From the NCBI GenBank assembly GCA_900065925.1, contig LN890280.1:1356451-1420450 (forward strand): a stretch of DNA of 64,000 bases, written 5' to 3'. The DNA is from Nitrosotalea devaniterrae. GTDB lineage: Archaea > Thermoproteota > Nitrososphaeria > Nitrososphaerales > Nitrosopumilaceae. Under the pieces are notes generated by a model. It had not been told where the DNA came from and ran no database searches. It was given only the letters and a program-made list of their open reading frames with translations. Numbering within the stretch: the first letter of the stretch is position 1; every line of letters begins with the position of its first letter. Shown one piece after another: positions 16,240-24,292 of the stretch. A program made the position numbers and the translations under genes.

Positions 16240-16539
16240 ATGTCAGAAGATATGATAAAGACGGTCAGGGGATTGCTATCAGCTGGTAGAGGAAACGCAA
16301 AGAGATTACGAGAAATAATTGAGACTGTAAAAAGTGGCGAACCAATTGTTATGTCAGATTACAGATACATCCAGAATTTACTAGAATCTCCTAATGCAAC
16401 AGATGTAGAACAGGCCCAGTCAATCCCACAGCCCAAAAGAGATACATCACTTGAAGTTCTCAGGGTAAGACTTGCAGAGGGACAGATTTCAATTGAAGAG
16501 TTCAGAGTACTCAAAAAAGCTCTGACAAATGAAGAATAA
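16240..16539 (+). CDS. Small protein with shared N-terminal module and SHOCT-like tail
   Basis: 99 aa. Residues 1-50 (GNAKRLREIIETVKSGEPIV, then YRYIQNLLES) match the N-terminus of the membrane-anchored protein at 2527 position by position. After a short linker, residues 68-98 (SLEVLRVRLAEGQISIEEFR, then VLKKAL) form a SHOCT-like helical hairpin, a motif often involved in oligomer contacts. It is soluble and probably translated together with the TPR gene, whose stop is two bases before. Function unknown. Confidence 0.72.
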   Translation: MSEDMIKTVRGLLSAGRGNAKRLREIIETVKSGEPIVMSDYRYIQNLLESPNATDVEQAQSIPQPKRDTSLEVLRVRLAEGQISIEEFRVLKKALTNEE

Positions 16540-16568
16540 ATCATTCTAAAATCTTAAATTCAAAAAGA

Positions 16569-16584
16569 CCTGTAAAAGCACAGG
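16569..16584 (+). other. Short hairpin ahead of the tubulin-like gene
   Basis: CCTGT-AAAAGC-ACAGG can form a 5-base stem. It lies in the 147-base gap between the SHOCT-like gene and the tubulin-like gene. The gap also has a TATA-like CTATACAG near 16641-16648 and a purine-rich GAGAGTGA at 16673-16680, six bases before the TTG start, which looks like a ribosome-binding site. Confidence 0.3.
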
Positions 16585-16686
16585 ATTGAAACCAGAATAT
16601 CATGTCTACAACAATCAAGTACAGGATGGAAAATCTTGGACTATACAGTTAAAGAGACAAGTTCAGGTTTTAGAGAGTGATTAGCA

Positions 16687-18075
16687 TTGTCAAAGTTTGC
16701 TCCATTACCACCAGCGCCAGTTATCATGACATGTTTTGGTCATTGCGGAATTGGTCTTGGTGCTGAAACATATCGAAGATTATTGCTTGATGTTGGAGCA
16801 GATCCACTAAAGCCAACATTAAAGGGAGAAAAAGACGAGTCCCGTATACTAAAACGATATGGAAGTACCATCTTGCGTTTTCCAAATGCTTATGGTGGAA
16901 ACGAGATTCCACTTATTCCAAGAGCACTCTTAATTGATCTTGATCCAAGAGCTGCCAATTTAATATTACAATCATATCCAGACTTGTTTGCACTAAGAGA
17001 CAAGCATGTCATTTCAGGTGCTGGAGGTGCCGCAAGAAACTGGGCAGAGGGACGTACAAGATTCATCAAAGAAGTCAGTACAAAGTATGACATGCAAAAA
17101 CAACTTGCAAGTCTATCCCCAGAACCAGTAAGAGGTTTCACAATTCCATTTGCAATGGGTGGAGGTACAGGTGCTTCTTTTGCAAGTGCGTTTATGCAGT
17201 ATATCAAAAAAGATACTAAAGAACATGCAACAATTGCATCATTTGGATTATTGCCAGAGTTTGGATGGGATCCAGTAATTTTAGAAGCATCTGCAATTAA
17301 TATTGTAATGAATCTTGAACACCAGATAAAATACAGTGACTGTTCAATTTTATTTTCAAATAAAAGACTAAGAGAGCTTGCACAAAGACATGAAAAGAGA
17401 CTAGACAAAATGTCTTCAATTATCGATGACCTTCCAAAAGAACACGAAGTAGGATGGAAGGATTACAGAGGAATGAATCTAATTGCGGCAAATGCAATGT
17501 CCATGTTTACTGCATCATTTGCAAGAGAAACAGAATGGGATATGTCAAACTATAGAACGTGGCTTGCAACAAAGAGACCAAGATTTGCAGTTCCATGGGT
17601 TATTCCAATTGTTCCAGAAGAAAGACAGTGGAGTTCTGACTTGATGACAAGTACAAAGCACAATACAATGGAAGGAATCGTAGAGCACATCAACAAGAAA
17701 GAAGACGGTATATTGTTTGATATTGATGAAAATGACATACGAGACAAGGGCGGTCCAAAAGATTCATGCTGTGCGCTAGTCAAAGTAAAAGGAGATTTCG
17801 AAGCAAAAGAAAGAGACATTCTAAAGAACATGATTAAGGACAGATTCCACATCGAGGACGCAAGAATGATCTTCATCAAGATTCCAATATTAGAGACAGA
17901 GCAAGCAAACGTTACAGTGCTTGTCAACACCAAAGCAATTGGACCAAAGATCTTGGAGATTGCAAGCGAAGCAGAAGCTTCATGGGATGCATTCAAAGAC
18001 GAATATGGCAAGTGGGGATTGTCCACTGAAGAATTCAAGGCAAGCCTTATGGACGTAGTCCATGAGTTTAGCTAG
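16687..18075 (+). CDS. Tubulin-superfamily GTPase resembling eukaryotic tubulin
   Basis: 462 aa (tubulins are about 450), TTG start. Tubulin loops appear in order: GHCGIGLGAETYRRL (18-32; tubulin GQCGNQIG), IPRALLIDLDP (77-87; PRAVLVDLEP), GAGGAARNWAEG (111-122; AGNNWAKG), the signature GGGTGAS (158-164; GGGTGSG), and a T5/nucleotide region with Asn225. The P-R-A-x-L-x-D-L-D/E-P and N-W-A-x-G motifs are shared with tubulin rather than FtsZ. In the T7 region Asp285 is kept but the position of the catalytic Glu of alpha-tubulin seems to be Asn288. Thaumarchaeal artubulins are known, and this may be one or a sister family. It is expected to polymerise with GTP. It is coupled to the coiled-coil gene at 18078. 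Confidence 0.85.
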   Translation: MSKFAPLPPAPVIMTCFGHCGIGLGAETYRRLLLDVGADPLKPTLKGEKDESRILKRYGSTILRFPNAYGGNEIPLIPRALLIDLDPRAANLILQSYPDLFALRDKHVISGAGGAARNWAEGRTRFIKEVSTKYDMQKQLASLSPEPVRGFTIPFAMGGGTGASFASAFMQYIKKDTKEHATIASFGLLPEFGWDPVILEASAINIVMNLEHQIKYSDCSILFSNKRLRELAQRHEKRLDKMSSIIDDLPKEHEVGWKDYRGMNLIAANAMSMFTASFARETEWDMSNYRTWLATKRPRFAVPWVIPIVPEERQWSSDLMTSTKHNTMEGIVEHINKKEDGILFDIDENDIRDKGGPKDSCCALVKVKGDFEAKERDILKNMIKDRFHIEDARMIFIKIPILETEQANVTVLVNTKAIGPKILEIASEAEASWDAFKDEYGKWGLSTEEFKASLMDVVHEFS

Positions 18076-18077
18076 AA

Positions 18078-18623
18078 ATGTCTGACTTTGCCTTTCTAGA
18101 GCAGGTTGCAACCCGTATTAGAGAAAACAGGACGCAGTTAAAAGATACAGAAGATGAGCTTGCAACAGTAAATTTTAGAATTCATGAAATTCCGCTCAAG
18201 AGTCCAACAGAATCAACATTTGCAAAAATGATTGGTCAGGATTATTACGATGCATCAGTGGACCTTGAAAAAGCAAGAGAGAAACTTGTTGCACTAAAAG
18301 AAGAACTCACCGTAAAAGTAAAAGAAGACATTGCGTTATTTATAACAGAATTTACATCACATGAACTTGTCATTCCGCTAGAACCAAACCCAAAGGTTGC
18401 AGAAGGCAATACCATTTTCCACTACAAAAATAATACAACTTTTAACAACATACTTGCAATACTAGGTGAGCTTTTAGGACTCTCCCCTCCAATACTTGTC
18501 AAGGATGTAATGTTTTCTGCATCAGAGATAGTCATCAAGGTAACAGACGAGTATGAAGCCAAACAAAAATTCCTAAGCAGTATAAACGAAGTTCAAAAGA
18601 CTCTATCAATCAAGAGAAAGTAA
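18078..18623 (+). CDS. Coiled-coil protein coupled to the tubulin-like gene
   Basis: 181 aa; its ATG is two bases after the tubulin-like stop, so the two are surely co-transcribed. Residues 5-40 and 60-105 have strong heptad character (TRIRENRTQLKDTEDELATV, then DLEKAREKLVALKEELTVKV). Residues 110-181 form a small alpha/beta domain (FNNILAILGELLGLSPPILV, then VMFSASEIVIKVTDEYEAKQ). There is no membrane segment. No family is recognised. Position and form suggest a filament-associated or regulatory partner of the GTPase; that is inference. Confidence 0.75.
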   Translation: MSDFAFLEQVATRIRENRTQLKDTEDELATVNFRIHEIPLKSPTESTFAKMIGQDYYDASVDLEKAREKLVALKEELTVKVKEDIALFITEFTSHELVIPLEPNPKVAEGNTIFHYKNNTTFNNILAILGELLGLSPPILVKDVMFSASEIVIKVTDEYEAKQKFLSSINEVQKTLSIKRK

Positions 18624-18693
18624 TCCAAGAGTAATTCCTTGTGTATGAGTTTTACGTATAAAGATATAACAAGGTAAAAACAGCCAAGATTTT

Positions 18694-20244
18694 GTGAACA
18701 AGAATACCAAGAAGATTCTTGCATTAGCATTTATGGCAATTTTCATCGTTTCTACAGTAAGTGTTGCGTTTTTGGGAGGAGGACGTGTTGCAACCCAGAC
18801 CCAGAAACCTACAGATACAACAATTACTGGAACACCTGCTGATAACTACCCAGATGCCAAGAGAGCAACGTTTTGTGAAACAGGTCCTGCCCAATCAACC
18901 AAGTACATAACAGAGTTCAAGATTCCAACCGCTTGTACCCAGCCACTTGCAATCATGGCAGACTCGACAGGAGCAGTCTGGTTTACAGAGTCAAACACCG
19001 GAAACTTGGGCAAGTTTGACTTGACTACAAAATCATTCCAAGAATTTACAAATGCACAGTGGCAGAAAGGAGAAAAATCTATGATGTGGGGTCTTGGTAC
19101 TGCACAAGATGGAAATATTTGGATTACAGATTCTCAGCATAATCTAGTTTGGAAGTTCAATCCAGTGGACAAGAGCTATCAAAGATTTGCATTCCCCAAG
19201 AGTGACACATCAGAGGGCTCTTTCCCACAGATGCTTCTAATTGACGGCAAGAATGCATACATCAACGACTTTACTGGAAGAAAGATTGGAGTCTTTACTA
19301 CAGATCACATAGGTCCAGACCTTGGTATGACAAGCATTCCATCTCCTGGCAATTACAACTTTACAAGTTCAATGGTTACAGACTCTGCAGGAAAAATATG
19401 GTATACAATTTGGATATACCAACAGGGAGGAAGTCTTGTAAGCTATGACCAAAAAACTGGCAACTTTACCCAGTATTCTTTACCTCAAGATATTCAAGCA
19501 CCAAACGGAATAACAATTGATACATCAGGAAAGTTGTGGATAATGGATACTGCCAGTAGTTACTTTTTCGATTTTGATCCTGCAAGTAAGAAATTTACCA
19601 AGCACACAACATCTCCACCACCCATATCCTCATACGGTAATGCATCAGGATTAATCAAGACACCAATATCAAGACCATACTGGAATCACTTCGATGACAA
19701 GGGAAGATTATGGTTCAACGAACAAGTTGCAAATAGTTTAGGAGTGTATGACCCAGCTTCACAATCTCTTGTAGAGTATGTGATTCCATCCAAGAATCCA
19801 AACTGGTCAGATTGTGGAGTAGGACAAGATTGTGGAGTTGCTCAGTTACTAGACTTTACAGTTGACCACAATAAAGTATGGTTTACAGAATGGGTTGAAA
19901 ACAACATCGGAGTTTTGGATTCTAGTGTTGCATTACCAATCAGCGTAACATCATCTGATGATTCAATCATAGTGCACCATGGACAAAATGTAACAGTTTC
20001 ACTAGACATCAGTCCACAAGAGCAGCTTAGTGAGCCAGTATCAATAATTACATCAAACATAGTAGGACCGCAGACACTTACAATCAAACCACAACAGACT
20101 CTGGTTACAGTTGGCACACCACAAACTGTCAAGGTAACAATATCTGTAGACAACTTTGCCATGCCAGGAACTTATCAGGTATTGGCAGGCGCAAGATACC
20201 AGGATGTAACCGTATCAAAATACATCAATGTGACAATAGAGTAA
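18694..20244 (+). CDS. Exported Vgb-like beta-propeller protein
   Basis: 516 aa, GTG start. An N-terminal hydrophobic helix (about 8-28) is a signal peptide or anchor. Residues 75-410 carry repeated blades such as ADSTGAVWFTESNTGNLGKF, AQDGNIWITDSQHNLVWKF and DDKGRLWFNEQVANSLGVYD, the streptogramin-lyase (Vgb)/SMP-30-like propeller. The C-terminal 100 residues (HHGQNVTVSLDISPQEQLSE and onward) form an Ig-like domain. Antibiotic lyase activity is unlikely to be its role; such propellers are common in archaeal surface proteins. The next gene starts three bases after the stop. Confidence 0.82.
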   Translation: MNKNTKKILALAFMAIFIVSTVSVAFLGGGRVATQTQKPTDTTITGTPADNYPDAKRATFCETGPAQSTKYITEFKIPTACTQPLAIMADSTGAVWFTESNTGNLGKFDLTTKSFQEFTNAQWQKGEKSMMWGLGTAQDGNIWITDSQHNLVWKFNPVDKSYQRFAFPKSDTSEGSFPQMLLIDGKNAYINDFTGRKIGVFTTDHIGPDLGMTSIPSPGNYNFTSSMVTDSAGKIWYTIWIYQQGGSLVSYDQKTGNFTQYSLPQDIQAPNGITIDTSGKLWIMDTASSYFFDFDPASKKFTKHTTSPPPISSYGNASGLIKTPISRPYWNHFDDKGRLWFNEQVANSLGVYDPASQSLVEYVIPSKNPNWSDCGVGQDCGVAQLLDFTVDHNKVWFTEWVENNIGVLDSSVALPISVTSSDDSIIVHHGQNVTVSLDISPQEQLSEPVSIITSNIVGPQTLTIKPQQTLVTVGTPQTVKVTISVDNFAMPGTYQVLAGARYQDVTVSKYINVTIE

Positions 20245-20247
20245 GAA

Positions 20248-21447
20248 GTGGTTCCTAACCTAGACAAACTGATTGGAATCTCCACTTATTGTACCAAGAC
20301 AGAAGGTACTGGAGGCAAGATAAAATCAACACCTGATCAATTTTTTGTCTCAGAGATACTAAGAGAAAAGTCACTTGGTAAAATTTCATCTTCTGGAAGT
20401 TATACCGTATACAAGCTAAAAAAACAAGGCATTGACACAAACCATGCACTGTCAGACATTTTTACAAAATATGGCCTTAGGCTCAAGGCACTTGGCCTAA
20501 AGGACGCAAATGCCACAACAGAACAATACGTCTGCGACATGACAACTGGAAGGTCTACTGATACACTAGTTACAAACAGGTATACACTTGAAAAAATTGG
20601 ACTAGTTCAAAAGCCTTTGACAAAAAAAGACATGGTAGGAAACCATTTCAAGATAAAAATAGAGGATGCAAATTTTTCAAAGGTCATACAGTTTGCAGAT
20701 CATGAAAAGATCCTAAATTTTTTCGGATATCAAAGATTTGGAAGTAAGCGACCTGTGTCACATTTGATAGGAAAGGCCATCTTGCAGAGAAACTTTGATC
20801 ATGCTGTTGAGACCCTGCTTTCTTTTACTTCAGAGTATGATTTGCCACACAACAACAAGATACGCAATATGCTCAAAGACAAGTCAAACTATTCCAAAGT
20901 CTTTGACCAAGTTCCCCCACAGATGGACATTGAAAAAATTGTACTAGATGAAATGATAAACCACGGCGATGCGCTCAAGGCCTTGCGTGCAATACCAATA
21001 CAGTTACGCAGATTTTTTGTTGAAGCATTCCAGTCATTTGTGTACAACCAGACAGTATCAAAGGCATATGAATTTGGAGAAGACATGATGCAACCACAAC
21101 AAGGAGATGTATGTTTTGACAAAGATGACAATCTCGGAAGATACCAAAATGATCCCATGCAGAGACTAGCAATACCGCTTGTGGGTTATTCATATTCAAA
21201 AAAAAATAGATTTGACAATTTCATATCCCAGATACTAACAGAGCAGCAGATAACTCCCAAAGAGTTTTTCATAAAAGAGATGCAAGAGGCAAGCGAAGAA
21301 GGAGGATTTAGGCAGGCAGTGATATCTTGCCATGATTTTGTAATCAAAGAACCATACGTGGATTTTACACTCTCAAGAGGCTCGTATGCAACAATATTGC
21401 TACGAGAGATAATCAAGCCTTCAGACCCAGTAGCTGCCGGATTTTAA
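20248..21447 (+). CDS. truD: tRNA pseudouridine(13) synthase TruD
   Basis: 399 aa, GTG start just after the previous stop. It converts U13 (and in archaea sometimes U35) of tRNA to pseudouridine. The catalytic motif is LKALGLKDANATTEQYV, with Asp as nucleophile. The family motifs FFGYQRFGSKRPVSHLIGKA and FFVEAFQSFVYN follow, and the TRUD insertion domain lies between them (about 165-330). The C-terminal ending SRGSYATILLREIIKP is also typical. Length is normal for archaeal TruD. Confidence 0.95.
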   Translation: MVPNLDKLIGISTYCTKTEGTGGKIKSTPDQFFVSEILREKSLGKISSSGSYTVYKLKKQGIDTNHALSDIFTKYGLRLKALGLKDANATTEQYVCDMTTGRSTDTLVTNRYTLEKIGLVQKPLTKKDMVGNHFKIKIEDANFSKVIQFADHEKILNFFGYQRFGSKRPVSHLIGKAILQRNFDHAVETLLSFTSEYDLPHNNKIRNMLKDKSNYSKVFDQVPPQMDIEKIVLDEMINHGDALKALRAIPIQLRRFFVEAFQSFVYNQTVSKAYEFGEDMMQPQQGDVCFDKDDNLGRYQNDPMQRLAIPLVGYSYSKKNRFDNFISQILTEQQITPKEFFIKEMQEASEEGGFRQAVISCHDFVIKEPYVDFTLSRGSYATILLREIIKPSDPVAAGF

Positions 21448-21468
21448 TTAAAACATACCAGAAAGTTT

Positions 21469-21876
21469 ATGCATAAAGAAGCACTAGACTATACCACGAA
21501 TTACAAACCAATGTTTGATAAAATCATGGCCATCGACCCCAAGATTCGCTTTGCTACAATATTTGACATGAAAGGACAGGTGTTATTTAGTGCCCATCGA
21601 GACGGAGTAGCAAACCTACTTTCTCCAGAGGAGAGTCAGAAATCACTTCAACTTGCAATCAATGCATGGAAATCAAGAAACGAAGTTTCAGATAAGATAG
21701 GAAAAGGCAAGTATGCCCTTGTAGAATATGAAAAACTCAAACGAATCACCATGCCACTTGATTCTGATCATATACTATACATCACAACTGATGTAGAGGC
21801 CGATCATGGACCAATAATTTACAGAGCGCTGAGACTAAGACAAGATGCACTACACTCTCCAGAAGGAATGCCATAA
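21469..21876 (+). CDS. DUF6659-family protein, paralog 2
   Basis: 135 aa. It has the full DUF6659 pattern: KIRFATIFDMKGQVLFSAHR, LSPEESQKSLQLAINAW, IGKGKYALVEYEKLKRITMP and HILYITTDVEADHGPII. The fold should be a small PAS/roadblock-like sensor module. It starts 21 bases after truD and may be in the same transcript. The family is thaumarchaeal and its function is unknown. Confidence 0.8.
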   Translation: MHKEALDYTTNYKPMFDKIMAIDPKIRFATIFDMKGQVLFSAHRDGVANLLSPEESQKSLQLAINAWKSRNEVSDKIGKGKYALVEYEKLKRITMPLDSDHILYITTDVEADHGPIIYRALRLRQDALHSPEGMP

Positions 21877-21969
21877 AATATTTTTTGATATAATATATCT
21901 TATACAGTAGATCTTACTGACAAATTACACCCAAGTCTTATTAATTATCAATTTTAGTTTTTGTCATAA

Positions 21970-23055
21970 TTGAAAAACATACTTTTACTAGCAATAGGAT
22001 TTGGTATGATCACATCATTATACGGTACAGCATGGGCAACTACAGACCTTGGAACACTTGGCAGTCCAAGTGTGACAATATCACCAGCTTCTGGACCTCC
22101 CGGAACCAAGATAACAATCACAGTGTCCAACATCCCAGATATTTCAAAGACAAGTTACCCATATCCTGATCTTTACATTTATCTCCCGTTTTCGCAACCC
22201 TTTGGTACTACACTGACAAGCCACTGTGGCGGACAAGACTGTTTTCCAATCTACACACATGACGAAGCCCTAAACCATGACGTAGCAAACAGGATTATCA
22301 CATTTTCATTGCCCAGCACAAACAATTCAAAACCTGTCTTTCTCAACGGTTATGAGAATTCCGTATGTGATGTTATTGTAAACGGTAAGATACTAGAGAG
22401 ATTTTCCACCCTGTGTAACACAAAAGACGAGCCGCAGGGTCTGTATCAAATCAAGCTTGCATGGGTACTTGAGAGCGACTCGGAGCAGAGTTTTACCACA
22501 AAGACTGTTCCATTTTTTGTCACACCAGCAATGCCCCCATCTGAGGGACCGGTTGCTGACAATGGAGATACCATCCTAAAGCAATATCAGAACGGAACAA
22601 TCAGCGAGGCAGAATTTTATGCAAAACTCAAGGCACGCGGTTGGACTGAGGAACAGGTAAGACAGGCATTAGCAGTGATTGGAAAACTGCCGCATCAGAT
22701 GGGTGTATCAGGTCCTGACTACAAATTACCGCCATACCAGACAAACTCTTCAACCAATTTTGTTAATGCCACATCACAGACAAATACAACAAAACTAGAG
22801 GTGCCACAGCCTGAGATCAAACATGATATCAATTCAACCCAAGTCAATGTAACCAAGATCAAAACAGAGCAAGACAATGCAACATTGCCAATCAAACAAA
22901 ATTCTTCTACAGTAAAACCAATACAGACCAATCCTACAGTCCAGCCTCCACAAAGTGATTCCATGTGGAATGGCATCATAATTGGACTATCAGTAGCAGC
23001 TGCTGCAATAATGGCAGGAGTTACAATCTTTGTAAAAACACATAGGAGTAAATAA
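21970..23055 (+). CDS. Surface protein with SHOCT-like hairpin and C-terminal anchor
   Basis: 361 aa, TTG start. A signal peptide (about 1-23, ending GTAWA) precedes a beta-sandwich region (SVTISPASGPPGTKITITVS). Residues 200-240 hold a short helical hairpin (ILKQYQNGTISEAEFYAKLK, then RGWTEEQVRQAL). An Asn/Thr-rich linker with several N-glycosylation sequons leads to a C-terminal transmembrane helix (about 336-355) and a basic tail. It is probably a glycosylated, membrane-anchored surface protein. It is coupled to the zinc-ribbon gene at 23057, one base downstream. Confidence 0.75.
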   Translation: MKNILLLAIGFGMITSLYGTAWATTDLGTLGSPSVTISPASGPPGTKITITVSNIPDISKTSYPYPDLYIYLPFSQPFGTTLTSHCGGQDCFPIYTHDEALNHDVANRIITFSLPSTNNSKPVFLNGYENSVCDVIVNGKILERFSTLCNTKDEPQGLYQIKLAWVLESDSEQSFTTKTVPFFVTPAMPPSEGPVADNGDTILKQYQNGTISEAEFYAKLKARGWTEEQVRQALAVIGKLPHQMGVSGPDYKLPPYQTNSSTNFVNATSQTNTTKLEVPQPEIKHDINSTQVNVTKIKTEQDNATLPIKQNSSTVKPIQTNPTVQPPQSDSMWNGIIIGLSVAAAAIMAGVTIFVKTHRSK

Positions 23056-23056
23056 A

Positions 23057-23740
23057 ATGCCAGATAAACTATGTCGAACTTGTGGAGGAGATCTCATAAA
23101 ATGGTCTACATGTTCAGAGTGCAGAAAAGTTGTACAAAAAATATGCACTACATGTAGTGTCAAGACAATAGAAGAGTTTCATTTTCACCACATACATCTT
23201 GAACCATACCAAATAGTAAATACAAAGAGTACTGTTGCCACAGTTCAGAGTTATCAGGATCTTCCCAGTCCCAAGGTTTCAAAGAAAAAGAAAAGTCACA
23301 GAAATAACATGCTGGTCATTTCAAGCATAATTGTAACAATTATAATTCTAGGAGTATTGAATACGACTCATCCCGAATCTTCAATTCCCAATCCATCTAA
23401 GATTAAGGAAATTACACCATCAGAGAGTCCAAGTGTGACAGAAAATACCAATCAAGCGCCTCATGCAGAGACACCAAACATCGTTGCAAGCAGCAATGTA
23501 GATACCAAGTATACATACGATAATTGCCTTGGTGTTTCAGATGGCATGTATATGACAGTAACTTGTCCCACAACATATGGAAATGTCTACAAGGCAGTGG
23601 TACAGATACCAACAGAACTAGTATCTCAATTTGAAAACAACATATTCAATCTAAGGGGTATCTCAGTGATAGAACACATGGATTCAATATCAATCCAGTA
23701 TGCAAAAAAAATGTATGAAGCCAAGTTTGTCAACGGCTAA
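23057..23740 (+). CDS. Zinc-ribbon membrane protein
   Basis: 227 aa. The N-terminus holds eight or so cysteines in C-x2-C pairs (CRTCGGDLIKWSTCSECRKV, then CTTC), a cytoplasmic zinc ribbon. A basic stretch (KVSKKKKSHRNN) and one transmembrane helix (about 90-108) follow. The outer domain (150-227) includes NCLGVSDGMYMTVTCPTTYG and a final region of strands. It is translated right after the surface protein at 21970, so the two may form an envelope complex. No family is recognised. Confidence 0.72.
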   Translation: MPDKLCRTCGGDLIKWSTCSECRKVVQKICTTCSVKTIEEFHFHHIHLEPYQIVNTKSTVATVQSYQDLPSPKVSKKKKSHRNNMLVISSIIVTIIILGVLNTTHPESSIPNPSKIKEITPSESPSVTENTNQAPHAETPNIVASSNVDTKYTYDNCLGVSDGMYMTVTCPTTYGNVYKAVVQIPTELVSQFENNIFNLRGISVIEHMDSISIQYAKKMYEAKFVNG

Positions 23741-23807
23741 ACATTAGATTTTCTTAAAAAATTCCACACAAGATATAGATAAAATGGTTTTATTTTATAT
23801 GATAAAG

Positions 23808-24098
23808 TTACAGATTATCTCCAAAGGTCCTTGTGTGTGCATCCACTTCATCCTGCGGTGAAGGAGATTTGTTTTCATGTTTGTGTTCACTTTTGTGTAT
23901 ACGTCCTTCCATTTTTTTCTGATGTTCTTCTCTTGCGTGATGTAGTCTATCTGTTTCATGGACAAACTCTTTTCCACATATGTCACATTTTACAATGTCA
24001 TGATGGTGATCATGACGAGCATGCTTTATCAGATCATCGTAAACTGTAAATTTTGTTTCACATTGTTCACATTTGAATTTCTTTTTAAAAATATCCAC
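23808..24098 (-). CDS. Tandem C2H2 zinc-finger protein
   Basis: 96 aa with two fingers of identical spacing: Cys10-x2-Cys13-x12-His26-x4-His31 and Cys38-x2-Cys41-x12-His54-x4-His59. The linker between them is DHHHDIVK. The C-terminal third is polar and His/Lys-rich (KSEHKHENKSPSP). C2H2 fingers bind DNA, RNA or protein; single and tandem fingers of this kind occur in Thaumarchaeota. Target unknown. Confidence 0.8.
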   Translation of the reverse strand: MDIFKKKFKCEQCETKFTVYDDLIKHARHDHHHDIVKCDICGKEFVHETDRLHHAREEHQKKMEGRIHKSEHKHENKSPSPQDEVDAHTRTFGDNL

Positions 24099-24292
24099 GC
24101 CATTAAAGATACTAGTGGGATAATAAGACTGTCGCAGAATATCATTTTTGAGTATTCACATTCTATGTCTTTTTGATTTTCTGGTACATATTCAGATTTC
24201 AGTTTTTTACACTAGACTATAATCCAACAATTCATACCATACATAATTACAATTGAAGAGCTATTAAATAATCAAAATTCCAAATCAATAAC

